This document shows positions 44,266-54,422 of a DNA stretch of 64,000 nt, one piece after another. The position numbers and the translations under genes are program-made. The stretch is from positions 1,437,637 to 1,501,636 of the forward strand of contig BCIM01000003.1 in assembly GCA_039545315.1 (NCBI GenBank), read 5' to 3'. The first letter of the stretch is position 1, and each line of letters begins with the position of its first letter. This DNA comes from Kondoa malvinella. Lineage: Eukaryota > Basidiomycota > Agaricostilbomycetes > Agaricostilbales > Kondoaceae. The notes beneath the pieces were generated by a model. That model saw nothing but the letters and a program-made list of their open reading frames with translations. It ran no database searches and was not told the origin of the DNA.

Positions 44266-47200
44266 TCAGCCCTGATTAAATACACCAAAGTCGCTTCGTT
44301 GCGATGTCAGCCTAGGACGCTGTGACATGCGAGACGATTCCCTCTCTTCCGCCAGTAGATCACGAGCGAGCACCTCGCGGCTGACTACACGAGCCGCAAT
44401 CTGCTTCCGATTGTGTCGAACATTATGGCCGAGCGCAACGACTGCCTCTTGAATATGTTTCCGTGTCGCCGACCGAAAAGGCGTAAGCAAACTCAGAGCT
44501 TCTGCTTGCTTAAGTGAAGACTGTAAGGTTGCTTTGTCTGTTGCTATCTTCGTCTCCAGGTCGGCGATCTTTAGCTGTACACGGACATCAGTGCTTGTGA
44601 AACATCAAGCGAATTCACCCACTCTAATGATTTGCGAACGGGTTGCCTTTCGATCACTGACACCCATGTGGGCAAAGTTCGCTTGAGAGAATTGCTCGAA
44701 AACGGTCTCATCCTCCCAATTCGCATCAGCTCCAGCTGCGCGACCGATGACTTGACCAGCTGATGAGTAGACGAGTCGATCCATCTTGGAGTTGGCCGCC
44801 TCAGATGCTTCACCTGTAGAAGGCGGTACGATGTTGCGTGTCTCTTCTGTGCCATGGAAGCTGTTGGCCCTGCTTGTCGGAGGCCGAGAAGCTCTTCGCA
44901 ATCCGCCAGATTCCGTACGCATCCTGACTCCAGCTGTCTTGAAAGCCGCAGCATAGTTGATAGCAGCGATCCAGTCGTTCGTCTCTGAGGCATCGGATGT
45001 TTGATAGAGCTGACTTGAGCCAGACATTGACGCAAGAGAGAAAGTATGGTGAGTGCTGATATAGGTCCAGTCATACAGAGCGACTTTGGAGTCTAGTGAT
45101 ATGATTTCGTCTGGCTTGAAATCGATGTAAGGCATCTTCAAAGTCTTGTCACCAGCATCGATTTGCCTCGACAAGCTTTCCGCCCAGATGGACGATTTCT
45201 GTAGGTAGCTGTCAGCTCGCTTGCTCACGCTTGGTTGCATTACTCACAAACAGGAGTAACTGGCTTCCGGTCAGAATGACGCTGAACGGCTTCCACCTTC
45301 CTTTCTCATTTTGCCTAGACAATGGGCCTACTTTGGTGACTTTAATACTGGCTGCCTCTTCTCGCTCGGCCGGAAAAACTATCATCGGGCTCCAGCTGAT
45401 GCCCGGTAGAGTGGTAGCGGAAACAAGCTGGTCAGCCAATCCGACTGGAGCTGACGTGATGGTTGAAGCGGTTTGGCGAGGAATGTCCATCGAAGGCGCA
45501 TCAAGTAGGGCTCGATGAAGGTCCTGGAAGCATACCGAGAGTGAGCTCTCATAACGACAGCAATACGATATGGCCTACCGTCTGATTGAAAAAGGGTGTT
45601 GTTCCGCAGTAGCTGAACGGATCTTTGCCAATTGTCAGATCAGGTCAAGATAAGGCAAAGATAGCACCGACTCTTCTTGGGCACATACAGCTCTACATCC
45701 ACTTGCAAATCTTTGATCGATCCCTGCGCTATGAGAGCATACGGATTCAATTTGGCTTTCGCTTTACTTGGAGTCGCCAAGCTTTGCTGCTTCGTGATCA
45801 ACCGCTGACCATTGACGTCCATTCCATCTTCTACAAAGATAAATGTCGAGTAGGTAATGTTGTCGTACAGATACTGTATCAACCTCAGCTATCGGTCCAT
45901 CTTATATCTCTCCACGTACAGAAAGCAGCAAGTCCGAGACGCCTTCTATCTTGGTATTGCGCAGGTAATCGGCTTTCGTCATCCGGTTCTTGTTGTTCTT
46001 GTTGAAATGGTCGGTATGCAGCATGATGAGCGAAAAGCTCAACACATAGGCTTGATCTGCAGGAAAGGAATCAGAGCTATTCTAAAGATCCTGTCAGGTG
46101 ACTTACCGCTGTTGGAGAACACATTCGGATTCTGGCCATGATACCGCTGAGCGAAAGCTTCCATGACTCGATCGATCTGCTGCGTCTCGGGTGGCAGGTA
46201 CAGCTCAGATAAGAGTTTTCGAAGCGCAATATCGATAGGTAGACGCTCAAAGTCGAAAGACTCCATATAGATGCCGAGCGCTTCCGCGTAGAATGGCTCT
46301 TTCCTGTACATCTAGAGTGAGTTTCCCGCCTAATGTACTTCAACAAGGACCTACCTGGACGACAGCATCGTAGCGATAGTTGCGCGACTGCAAATGTCGA
46401 GCAGCTTGCTCAGATAAGATTGTGGTGTATCGTCTTCTTCGATAGGTGGTAAGGTCGATTTAGAGGGACTGCTGACAGCCGAGAAGGATCTCTCCATTTG
46501 CTTGCCCATCTCGTCCGGATCGATGGATGTCGGAGTGGTGCTGATCGTCCCATCTCCTGACGTTCCGAACTCATTTACAGAAGTCGTGGAGGAAGCAGCA
46601 GAGCGGTTAGACAGTGATCTTGCGTAAGGTGGCCGCGGAACAGATAACGTTGATACGGGAGATGATTTGATGGGTGAAGAAGCAAAGAGGGAGGTAGATG
46701 ACGGTGAGCGGTTTCGTCCAAAGAAGAAGCCATTGATAGCGTCGGAGGCAATCGCTAGAGGGCTGCTTGCTGATCTAGCGCGCTTGGTGCCATGTTCCGG
46801 ATCCGTTATTGGGATTGGATCTGCTATGGACTCCATTTCTGTTTGAGCCAGATCTTCATTGGCCAGATCCATAAGAGTCGGTTCTGAGCCTCGAGGGTGA
46901 GATAAGATGGAGGATCGCGATGGCGGTCTTGTCTCCTCAGAGCTCTCCTTAGCTGAAGTCTTGGAAGAAGAGAATGGGTTGACGGCATGAAGCACTGAAG
47001 CAGTAAGCGTGCTTGAAGCAGAAGAGACGGAGCTTCGGCGACGCATTCGTGGTGTCGGAGCGCTTGCTTGAGCTGAAGGTTTCTCTTCGGGCTGAGGTAA
47101 GGCAAAGGTCAATGATTTGGTAGTAGTGGTGCTGCTGCCCAGTTGAGGAGTCGGACTTGGTGAGCCAGATTGGAAAGACCCAAGAAGCGGCGAATGGAGT

Positions 47201-48252
47201 GGTGATGCAGTTTGAGGTGAATGTGTTGAGGTGATAGGGGATGGCGGCCTGTCTGTAGTTGGCACTTTGCTCACAACACTTCCAGCAGCTGAAGACGACG
47301 ACAAGCTTCTTCTGAGTCTCGAGGCAGAATCGCGCGAAGCACCAAAGCCGTCTTGCGAGTTCTGTGAAGAAGACGAAGGCAAAGAGAATCCCCATTTGCT
47401 GGCCGAGCCTGAACGATTTCGTTTGCCCGTGAGGCTGCTCGACCCTTCGCTGAAGGCTCTGTCCATGGAGAGACTGCCGCCAAAGGAGCCCAATTTGGGT
47501 AATTGAGGGATTTGCGCTTCCGCTTCAGCTGTAGTCGCTGATGTCGTAGGAGGAGGAGCAGAAGATTGGGCGCTGGATTTGCGGAAGAACGACGAGAACG
47601 GGCCTTTGCGAGGTGCTGCATCTTTCTGTCTTTCTGTAGAAGCGGATCTCTTCTTGCTATTCGTTGGAGGTTCCAAAGTTGCCCTTCGCTTGCCCTTATC
47701 AGGCGCCGACACCGGCAAATCTATTCCCAAGCCATCTGTTTGACCATCGCCTTGCACTGTCGCTTGCTGTTCTACGCTCGAGGTGCCTAGCGTTTCTTGA
47801 GTCTTGCGGCGAGACAATGTAGGTGAAACTTTCGGTTCAGCAGAGAAGCTGCGAGATTTTCTAGCCGATGGCCTTTTCCCTTCTGGGTCGTTTTCAGAAT
47901 TAGAAGGGCCAGATGACGGTAGTCGCAAGCCGAGAAACGATGGTCTTTTGCGCGGACGTCTTGTTGAAGCGTCTATTGACGGTTCTGCTATTTCATCTTC
48001 TGGCGAGTCCAAAAGCAATGGATATTTGGATGTAGAGGCTTGCGAGCTAGATTCAGCATAGGATGTTTTGGGTCGCGTTGTTGTGAGGTCCGAGCTGGAG
48101 GCATGGTGCCATTCTGGTGCTTGAGGGGTGCTGATATCAGGCAAAGGCTTGTCGATATTCATTTCCAGCATGCTGACAGCCTTCCTTGGTCTCTTTACAC
48201 CCAGCATGTTGCTGTTCTCGCGGGGAATTGGTTTTGTGCTGTCGTAGGCCAT
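44266..48252 (-). CDS. Sec7-PH domain ArfGEF (Syt1/EFA6-like)
   Basis: Exchange factor for Arf GTPases in membrane traffic or the cortex. The start is ATG at 48252; upstream reading frame without ATG was rejected. Residues 1-590 are Ser/Pro-rich and disordered. The Sec7 domain begins [12 protein letters not shown], continues [30 protein letters not shown] after splicing at 46372, and contains the glutamic-finger region [16 protein letters not shown] and [24 protein letters not shown] domain follows ([25 protein letters not shown], then [33 protein letters not shown]). The tail has a helical segment ([19 protein letters not shown]). The Sec7-then-PH order matches Syt1/EFA6-type GEFs. Confidence 0.9.
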
Positions 48253-48674
48253 TTGAGTAGCTCGGACGTTGACCAGCAATCATGAAGAGCGTTTCCAGTT
48301 CACACAAAGCTGCAGGTCGGACCAAGGAACGTTTGCAAAGGCACAAGGACAGGGCGGGCAACCGAAAGCACACGAGTTGACCCTTCGTGAAATGTCGTCA
48401 AGTCTTGAAAGCAGCAAGACAGGGCAAGGTATACTCCTTCACAGCGCTTGGTATCTTTTCAGCTGAGGTATCCGTAATTCGTTGGCTGGGTGATGTCAAC
48501 TTACAACTTCGAAGATTCTGAATCTCTTGCTTCTATCCTGCTTTCCCTTCCGGCCCGTCTTGAAAGCGGTGTGCTGTTCCCTGCGCTGCCGCTTTCTGTA
48601 CCGCTTGTGCTCTCTGCGCTCTTCATTTCCACTTTTCTGCACGCGTCTCGCTACGACGCGTTGCATTGATCAAA
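48253..48674. other. Divergent intergenic region
   Basis: This 422-bp stretch lies between the ArfGEF and the Sec14-like gene, which point away from each other. Short ORFs on both strands are Cys/Leu/Ser-rich and look like chance frames. The right half is C/T-rich, as expected for a fungal leader. Confidence 0.5.
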
Positions 48675-49973
48675 ATGTCTCTGCCTGCGAGTTGCTCTAT
48701 CTGCGTTGCCATGCTCCTGGCTTATATGCAGTCTATTTCAGATCCTACCTCCGAAGGATATACCGCAAGGCGCAAACCTGCCTACCGAGCCAACAGGTAA
48801 GGCCAAAGCGCACCAGATAGCTTATTCTTAATCCATGCTGATACTATTACCAGTACTCGATGCGAAACAAAAGGCTCTCCTCGATCAAGTTCTGGCGCAT
48901 TGGCAAAAAGTAGAAGACTTGACGGAAGAGGAGCGGTTCTACCTTACTTTGGGGACGCTCTTGCGGTTCCTGCGAGCAACAAAATGGAACGCGACTGAAG
49001 CAATCAAACGGCTCCAAGCGACTGTAGCATGTGCGTCGAAATGTCTGCTCGACCTTATATTGCTAATGAATTCATAGGGAGAAGAGAATGGAAAGTAGAC
49101 ACCTGGACGCCCGAGTATATCTCTCCAGAGCAGGAAACGGGCAAGCAGCTATTGTGAGTACACTGCGCCTAGCTGCACTCTCGCTGACTGTTCCCAAGAT
49201 ATGGCTACGATCTGAAAGGACGGCCCATATGGTACTTGAGACCTGCTTTGCAGAATACTGAATACTCGCCGAGGCAGTTACAGTAAGTCTACAACCTCTT
49301 CAGTGGCAGATTCAATCTCATACTTGTGCGCGACTTGCTCAGTCATATGTATGCTTTGTTCTTGATCTTTTTCGTCAAATGTCTGACTGCAGAATACTCA
49401 CAGGTTCTACTTCATGTCTTTAGCAGAATGGCTTATGCCACGCGGTGTGGAGAAGGTCGGCCTGATGATCAATTTCAAAGTTCGTCTAGTCATGCACAAA
49501 CAATGTATGCTGATGTACCCCTGTAGGAGCGAGGGCCTCCAAACATTCGACAGGCAAAAGATGCACTGTCTATCTTGCAGAACCATTACCCTGAAAGGCT
49601 TGGTTTCGCCGCGGTCATAAATTTACCCTGGCTCGCTACTGGTATGTCCTACATGGTTTTACCTTCTCGTCAAGCGCCGTATGCTGATCTGAATTCAGGC
49701 TTCTTTACCATCATCAAGCCGTTGCTCGACCCCGTTACGCGAGAAAAGCTCAAGTTTGGCACAACTGAAATCTCGCCGGTGGTGTCTAAAGACCAGTTGG
49801 AGACGCAATACGGCGGGAACAGTGACTTTTCGGTTTATGATCATGAGGCTTATTGGCAGGGTGAAGATGGGATCATCTCGCTCGCTTATGAGAGGAAACG
49901 AGCGGCTTTCGACAAGTGGAAAGAGCTAGGAGCTAAGGTTGGCTTGAGCGAATGGGATTTCAAGCTGGCATAG
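48675..49973 (+). CDS. Sec14-like (CRAL-TRIO) lipid transfer protein
   Basis: Binds and exchanges phospholipids between membranes. Exons from about 48840 on encode the CRAL-TRIO N domain (LLDQVLAHW...FLRATKWNATEAIKRLQATVAWRREW) and the lipid-binding domain (YGYDLKGRPIWYLRP, FYFMSLAEWLMPRGVEKVGLMINFK, ERGPPNIRQAKDALSILQNHYPERL, INLPWLATGFFTIIKPLLDP). The domain end and a helical tail (EWDFKLA) finish at 49973. Conservation of LPWLATGFF across an intron supports that join. The first exon is uncertain: a start at 48675 (MSLPASCSIC) followed by a 37-nt intron gives ILPPKDIPQGANLPTEPTVLDAKQ. The overall type is closest to the Pdr16/Csr1 group. Confidence 0.88.
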
Positions 49974-50555
49974 ATCATGCTATCGATTGATATCTTCTGC
50001 AAGCTTTGCTCATATACTCGACAACTATGTATTACCTACCCACCCAAATGATAGACTACAATAATCCCTAGCTAGCCATAGTACACAAGGTCGTAGAGTT
50101 TCGTACATGCGCCCAGACAGGAATAAAGGAATGCTCTGGCTGTCGACGCGCTCTAGGGCTTCAGCAAGAAATACGAGATCTGCCTTTGAGTCCAGCGATT
50201 ACAGCTGTCGCCTTGATTTAAGACAAGTCACAGGAAGTCTGGTACGCTACAGAGGCGTGATGCCAGAAGAGCGCCCTCAACAGAGCGATGACATCAAAGC
50301 GAATGCATTTCGGCGGTCCAACTTCGGCAGGCGCGAGGAAAGGCTCGGTCATAAAGTGGTCGAAGGGTCCTTGAAAGATAAAGCGGGGGGACCATCTGAC
50401 TGTGAAGGAGGAAGAGGTTCTGTCGTGTTTAGTGACTCAGCTCGCGTAACAGAACTCGGGGTAGAAAGCTTCGTCTGTAACAACGGCTGCTATGCGAATG
50501 CACTGCGGTGCAAAGCGCAGCTCACTTTGAATTCGGCTTGGTATGGCATAACCCT
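49974..50555. other. Intergenic region with an unsupported plus-strand ORF
   Basis: This 582-bp region lies between the convergent Sec14-like and GFA genes. A 150-codon plus-strand ORF (50107-50559) has no domain, is Ser/Arg-rich and runs over the GFA stop codon. It is listed only as open sequence. No repeat or RNA was seen. Confidence 0.4.
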
Positions 50556-51115
50556 CTAAAGGTGTTTGATTTCCGGTATCGCAGCCCAATTGCCCGCCTT
50601 GCCATCCAGATACGTGACAGGCGCGTTGATGAGCTTCTCGTCCAAATCATCAAGAGCAGCGACGTTGAATGAGGTGAAGGAGCCGACTCCAGGTATGTCG
50701 CCTTGGATGTGGATGAAAGTGCCGCATTCTGGACAGAAGTAGCTTCGTAGCGTGCCCGTATTTGAGAAGGAGTAGCTCTTGAGACTATCTTTGCCCTTTG
50801 TGAAGCTGATGATTGAGGGATCTATGCCGCCCGAGTTCCAGAAGCACCTGCTTAACTTGTTCAGCCAAGAGGTCAGAGCGCGATGCTTGCGCCGTCCCTC
50901 TTTATGCAGCTCTACAAACAGTATAGGATCAGCATAGACCCAAGTTGGCAGCGCGGTAAGCTTACTGTGCAATTACACTTTCGTGTACCTTGTTCGAGAT
51001 CAATCTTTGCGTCGAATGTGACAGCTTTGCACAAGCACGAGCCATGATAGTCTGCAGAGGTCTCTCAGCATCAGCCTCACGGCCTCGATAGACTCAGCTG
51101 ACCTGTGTAGGGCAT
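50556..51115 (-). CDS. GFA/CENP-V family zinc protein, 150 aa
   Basis: Members bind zinc through a CxCxxC plus CxxC arrangement; some activate glutathione adducts, others have unknown roles. Exons 51115-51103, 51051-50966 and 50909-50556 join in frame to give 150 residues. SCLCKAVTFDA, KCNCT and YFCPECGTFIHI are present. The last acceptor is ambiguous (TAGAG). Splicing after TAG keeps a third cysteine (CNCTSCIKRDG) but soon hits a stop; splicing 2 nt later leaves an open frame (CNCTLHKEG...RCFWNSGG) in which the third Cys is displaced. The open-frame form is annotated. It is divergent from the next gene, with 51 bp between starts. Confidence 0.75.
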
Positions 51116-51166
51116 GGTGTGTAATCGAGTTGGTGAAACAATGGCATTTGTTTTCAACAAGCGGCG

Positions 51167-53026
51167 ATGAATGAACGCACTCCGCTGCTCAAGCGGCCAG
51201 ATGAAGAGTCTTTGGAAGCTGCCAAACCGCCAACACCAGCTCTTGAGCCTAGCATTCGCGCAGTCGCCAGTCGCATAAAAGCCCGACTCTCGATACACAA
51301 CGAATTCCGCGCACTGTCTTCTGAAGCTGCAAGTCTACCAGAGAATGATCACGCAGGAGATGTACTACTGGCGTCTTGCGGCGGAGAAGCGCTGGATCGC
51401 TCGGTCGACGCTGCAAAACAGCACAGAAAGCCAATCGCGCTCGAAGCCAATGCGACAAGTTTCGCACGTCCTCAGCAAGATGCGTTAGTGCTGGCCGGAC
51501 TGCTTTGGCTTATATTGGCCAATGTACCAGCCAAGAAGCTCGAACCGGCTCAAAGTGTCACGCAAGCATTAAAGGTCGAAGTTCTTGCACAGCAGAGTTC
51601 CGAAGTCTACGTCATTGCTGTTACATTGATACTGGATGCTGCTGCTTCAATGATGCCTATATTAAATGAAGTGGAAACTCAAGGGAAGGATGCTATCGTC
51701 GAAATGCTGTTCCGACCTCTGCCTCTGGATGACGAGGGCCGTGTCGCTTCTGGTATGCTCGTACAGCTTTAGCCAGCTCGCTCTGACTGGGTTATTCGCT
51801 GCTTGCTCAGTCGCCGACCTGATTCTGCGCCTCACTTCTATGCCAAGAACATCCGCAATGAAAGCTATTATCCTGCACCCGGTTCTAGCAGCTGCTGTCG
51901 ACTCTGCTTGGACGCATGAGACGGATGTTGCTTTGTCACCGCAGTATGCTCCACGCTTTACCGCTGCTCTCCGCTAACGTTGCTGTCAGATGTTTGTATT
52001 GCCTGAACTCTACGAACTATTTCTTCTACGTCTGTTTGACGACTGCAATCGCTCTGACACCAGAAAGTGCACACTACTACCGCTTCAACCCTTTACAACC
52101 TCGTAGCAATTCTCTGAACAATCCAATATTGGCCATCCTGTTCTACATCTGGCTGCTGTCTACCTTGGGATATTTTGTCGAGCTGTGCAAATGTATGGTA
52201 CGTCTTCAAGAAGCTGCAGCGCAGCGGCGCGCTCACGTCGCTACAGGTTCGCGGTCCGATACCCTCAACACACCTCAAGCGCTTACAAGTGCTACCACCT
52301 GGATCTTTCTTCGTACTTCTAGCGCACAGCATGGTATTCCTCGCAATCCTACTACGCACTCTTTCGCATGGACGATATATCATCATCTCGATATCCTATC
52401 CGCTCTTAGCTTGGGCTATGCCACTCTTTCTGCTCAGCCTTTTCGTCTTTCCTATCGGCCTCCCTTCACTTAATCCTTTCGGTCCAAGACTCGCTCCATC
52501 ACGATTCAGAAGTCTCCGCGTCCTGAACGAACGACTTGCAGCATACCTACCTCTACTGCCATTCCTGCTGATATCCCTCTTCATTCTCTTCTGGGCTGTC
52601 AATGGAGAAGTGGAATCATGGGACCCACATTCTCTCTTCACTCAACCTTCTCTCGCCAATGTTGTCGCTCCGATAGAAGCTAGAACAAGTCTGGCTGTCA
52701 GCATACTTGCAGTGTTGTTACTTGGCTGGTTCATTGGGGATGCGCAACAAGATGTGGATAGAGAGCTGGACGTCCAAGTCGCAGCCAACCTCGAACGCCT
52801 AAGGATGGTTCGATATTTCTCGCCAAGACAGGATGAAGACACGCCTCTACCTCCGATGGAATCGCTCTTATACTTCATCATCGGTTCGCTTCCCTGTAGG
52901 GCGCTCGCTCTGGCTGGAGATCGTGGACAAGCTGCTGGCCAGCAATGGCGAGAGAAACTGCGGTTGTGGAAGAGGAAGACTGCAAGCTGGCGATCTACTC
53001 CCTGGATAGCGAAGCGATGGCCATGA
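51167..53026 (+). CDS. Multi-pass membrane protein of unknown function, 568 aa
   Basis: Four exons (51167-51752, 51811-51943, 51990-52197, 52247-53026) join in frame. The N-terminus carries MNERTPLL, an acidic/dileucine-like sorting motif often seen in vacuolar or endosomal proteins. Hydrophobic segments include DALVLAGLLWLILANV, VYVIAVTLILDAAASM, YFFYVCLTTAIAL, PILAILFYIWLLSTLGYF, SFFVLLAHSMVFLAILL, PLLAWAMPLFLLSLFVF, LPLLPFLLISLFILFWAV and AVSILAVLLLGWFI. The last 100 residues are cytosolic-like and basic. The layout recalls the membrane part of a larger transporter, but no nucleotide-binding or transport motif is present. I do not recognise the family. Confidence 0.7.
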
Positions 53027-53289
53027 TGTATAGTACACACTCTTGAGGATTCCGGCTCAGATGTGGACGCGATACATCACTACCGCTCTTGATGACTAAG
53101 CAATGTTTACCGCGGAAAAGTTTTCTTTCTTTTTCAATTTCCGTCTCTTCCCCAAACCGCTGCAAGATCAAGACGCTCTAACGCCTGCAGCAAGTCGATA
53201 TACCCGCAAGCAAAGCTTTAGATATCTTGGAACCTTTGATTTGGAATACCCCAGGGTTGTTCTAGATCAGCAGCAGTTACAACCAGTGC

Positions 53290-54312
53290 ATGGAAATAGA
53301 CCCAGCTCTATGCGACCCACCGCTAGAGGTAAAGGCAGAACCAGATGTGTCAGAGGATGAACAAGCGGTATATGGGTGCTGCGGGTGTGATGAGAAGTTT
53401 GAGGCATTGGCTGCTTTGAGGGAACATGTGAGGACAGTAGGGGATCAGCCAGGACACAAGACAGCAGATGACAGGCCGTATGTCTGCTCTTCGACACTTG
53501 TACGAAGCTCATCCATGTGACAGGTACAAATGCACTATCTGCAAGCGGACGTACAAGGTGCGCACCTTGGTGAACAATATGAGGCGTTCTGATCTATCAA
53601 GTAGAATGCAAATGGTCTGAAGGTGAGATTTACCACTTGCGTATCAAGAACATGTTCAAAGACAATTTTGTAGTACCACATCACGACGAGTATTACCGAG
53701 TCAGCGCAACACCTCGCGCATTATACTTCAAGCTGACATAAATCGGCAGTGGAAAGCACACAAGTTCAGCACCGACTCGTGGACGACCTTCAAAGACATC
53801 AGACGAAGTTCCAGCAGAATCTCGAAATCCTTTCGCAAGCGATGAAGTGCGAGAGTGCTTCCCTTGTCCTTTGAAAGGATGTACGAAAGTACGTGACCAT
53901 TTGATAGAATTCTCGGCTCTGTGTTGACGAGCCAAAACAGCGATACAAGCAGTTGTCTGGATTACGCTATCATCTCGTGCGAGGGACTGGACACGAGAAG
54001 CCAATGCTTTATGATGATCTCTATGCCATGTAGGCTTCGCTAATTCTGTCCAGCGTATGTTGCTCATCATACTTAATTGGCAGTAACCCCGCTTTGGCAC
54101 TTCGACTAAATGGTCGCGGTGATGCATTGGAAAAGGCGCGAGCAAAGACAAAAACGACTAGGCAGCTTTCCTCGACTTCTGAAGTCAACGACATGTCAGA
54201 CGATACTCGCCTTGCAGCTCAGATCCTCTCAGCTGTAAATCAGCCAAAAGTGTTCGAAGACGATGAGGAGGAAGAGTATGCGTCCCCTTCATTTCTGAAG
54301 CCGCCGATATAG
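53290..54312 (+). CDS. C2H2 zinc-finger protein, Sfp1-like
   Basis: Nuclear regulator; yeast Sfp1 controls ribosome-protein genes, and that role is inferred only. Seven exons (53290-53477, 53524-53557, 53605-53622, 53674-53699, 53750-53888, 53941-54029, 54084-54312) give 240 residues. A first finger-like unit (CCGCDEKFEALAALREHV) is followed by YKCTICKRTYKNANGLKYH and CPLKGCTKRYKQLSGLRYHLVRGTGH, the paired fingers with 'YKxxxGLxYH' linkers typical of Sfp1-type proteins. The 18-nt exon 3 encodes only NANGLK and must be included to make the finger. The C-terminus is acidic (DDEEEEYASP). The start at 53290 is the ATG nearest the fingers; longer starts are possible. Confidence 0.8.
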
Positions 54313-54422
54313 GGCTTGTACAGCTGTCGTATTGCTTGTAACTTAGACATCCCCTCTTGTGACTATCCAATTCGACGCGTCCTTTGGCTGTTTATTTTCA
54401 TCCACCAGCTCAGATTGTCCCA

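Noticed and set aside
50107..50559. 150-codon plus-strand ORF
   Set aside because: No domain, Ser/Arg-rich composition, and it runs over the stop codon of the GFA gene on the other strand; treated as chance.
50822..50970. Frameshift in the GFA gene
   Set aside because: An acceptor two bases downstream keeps the frame open, so a broken gene is not required.
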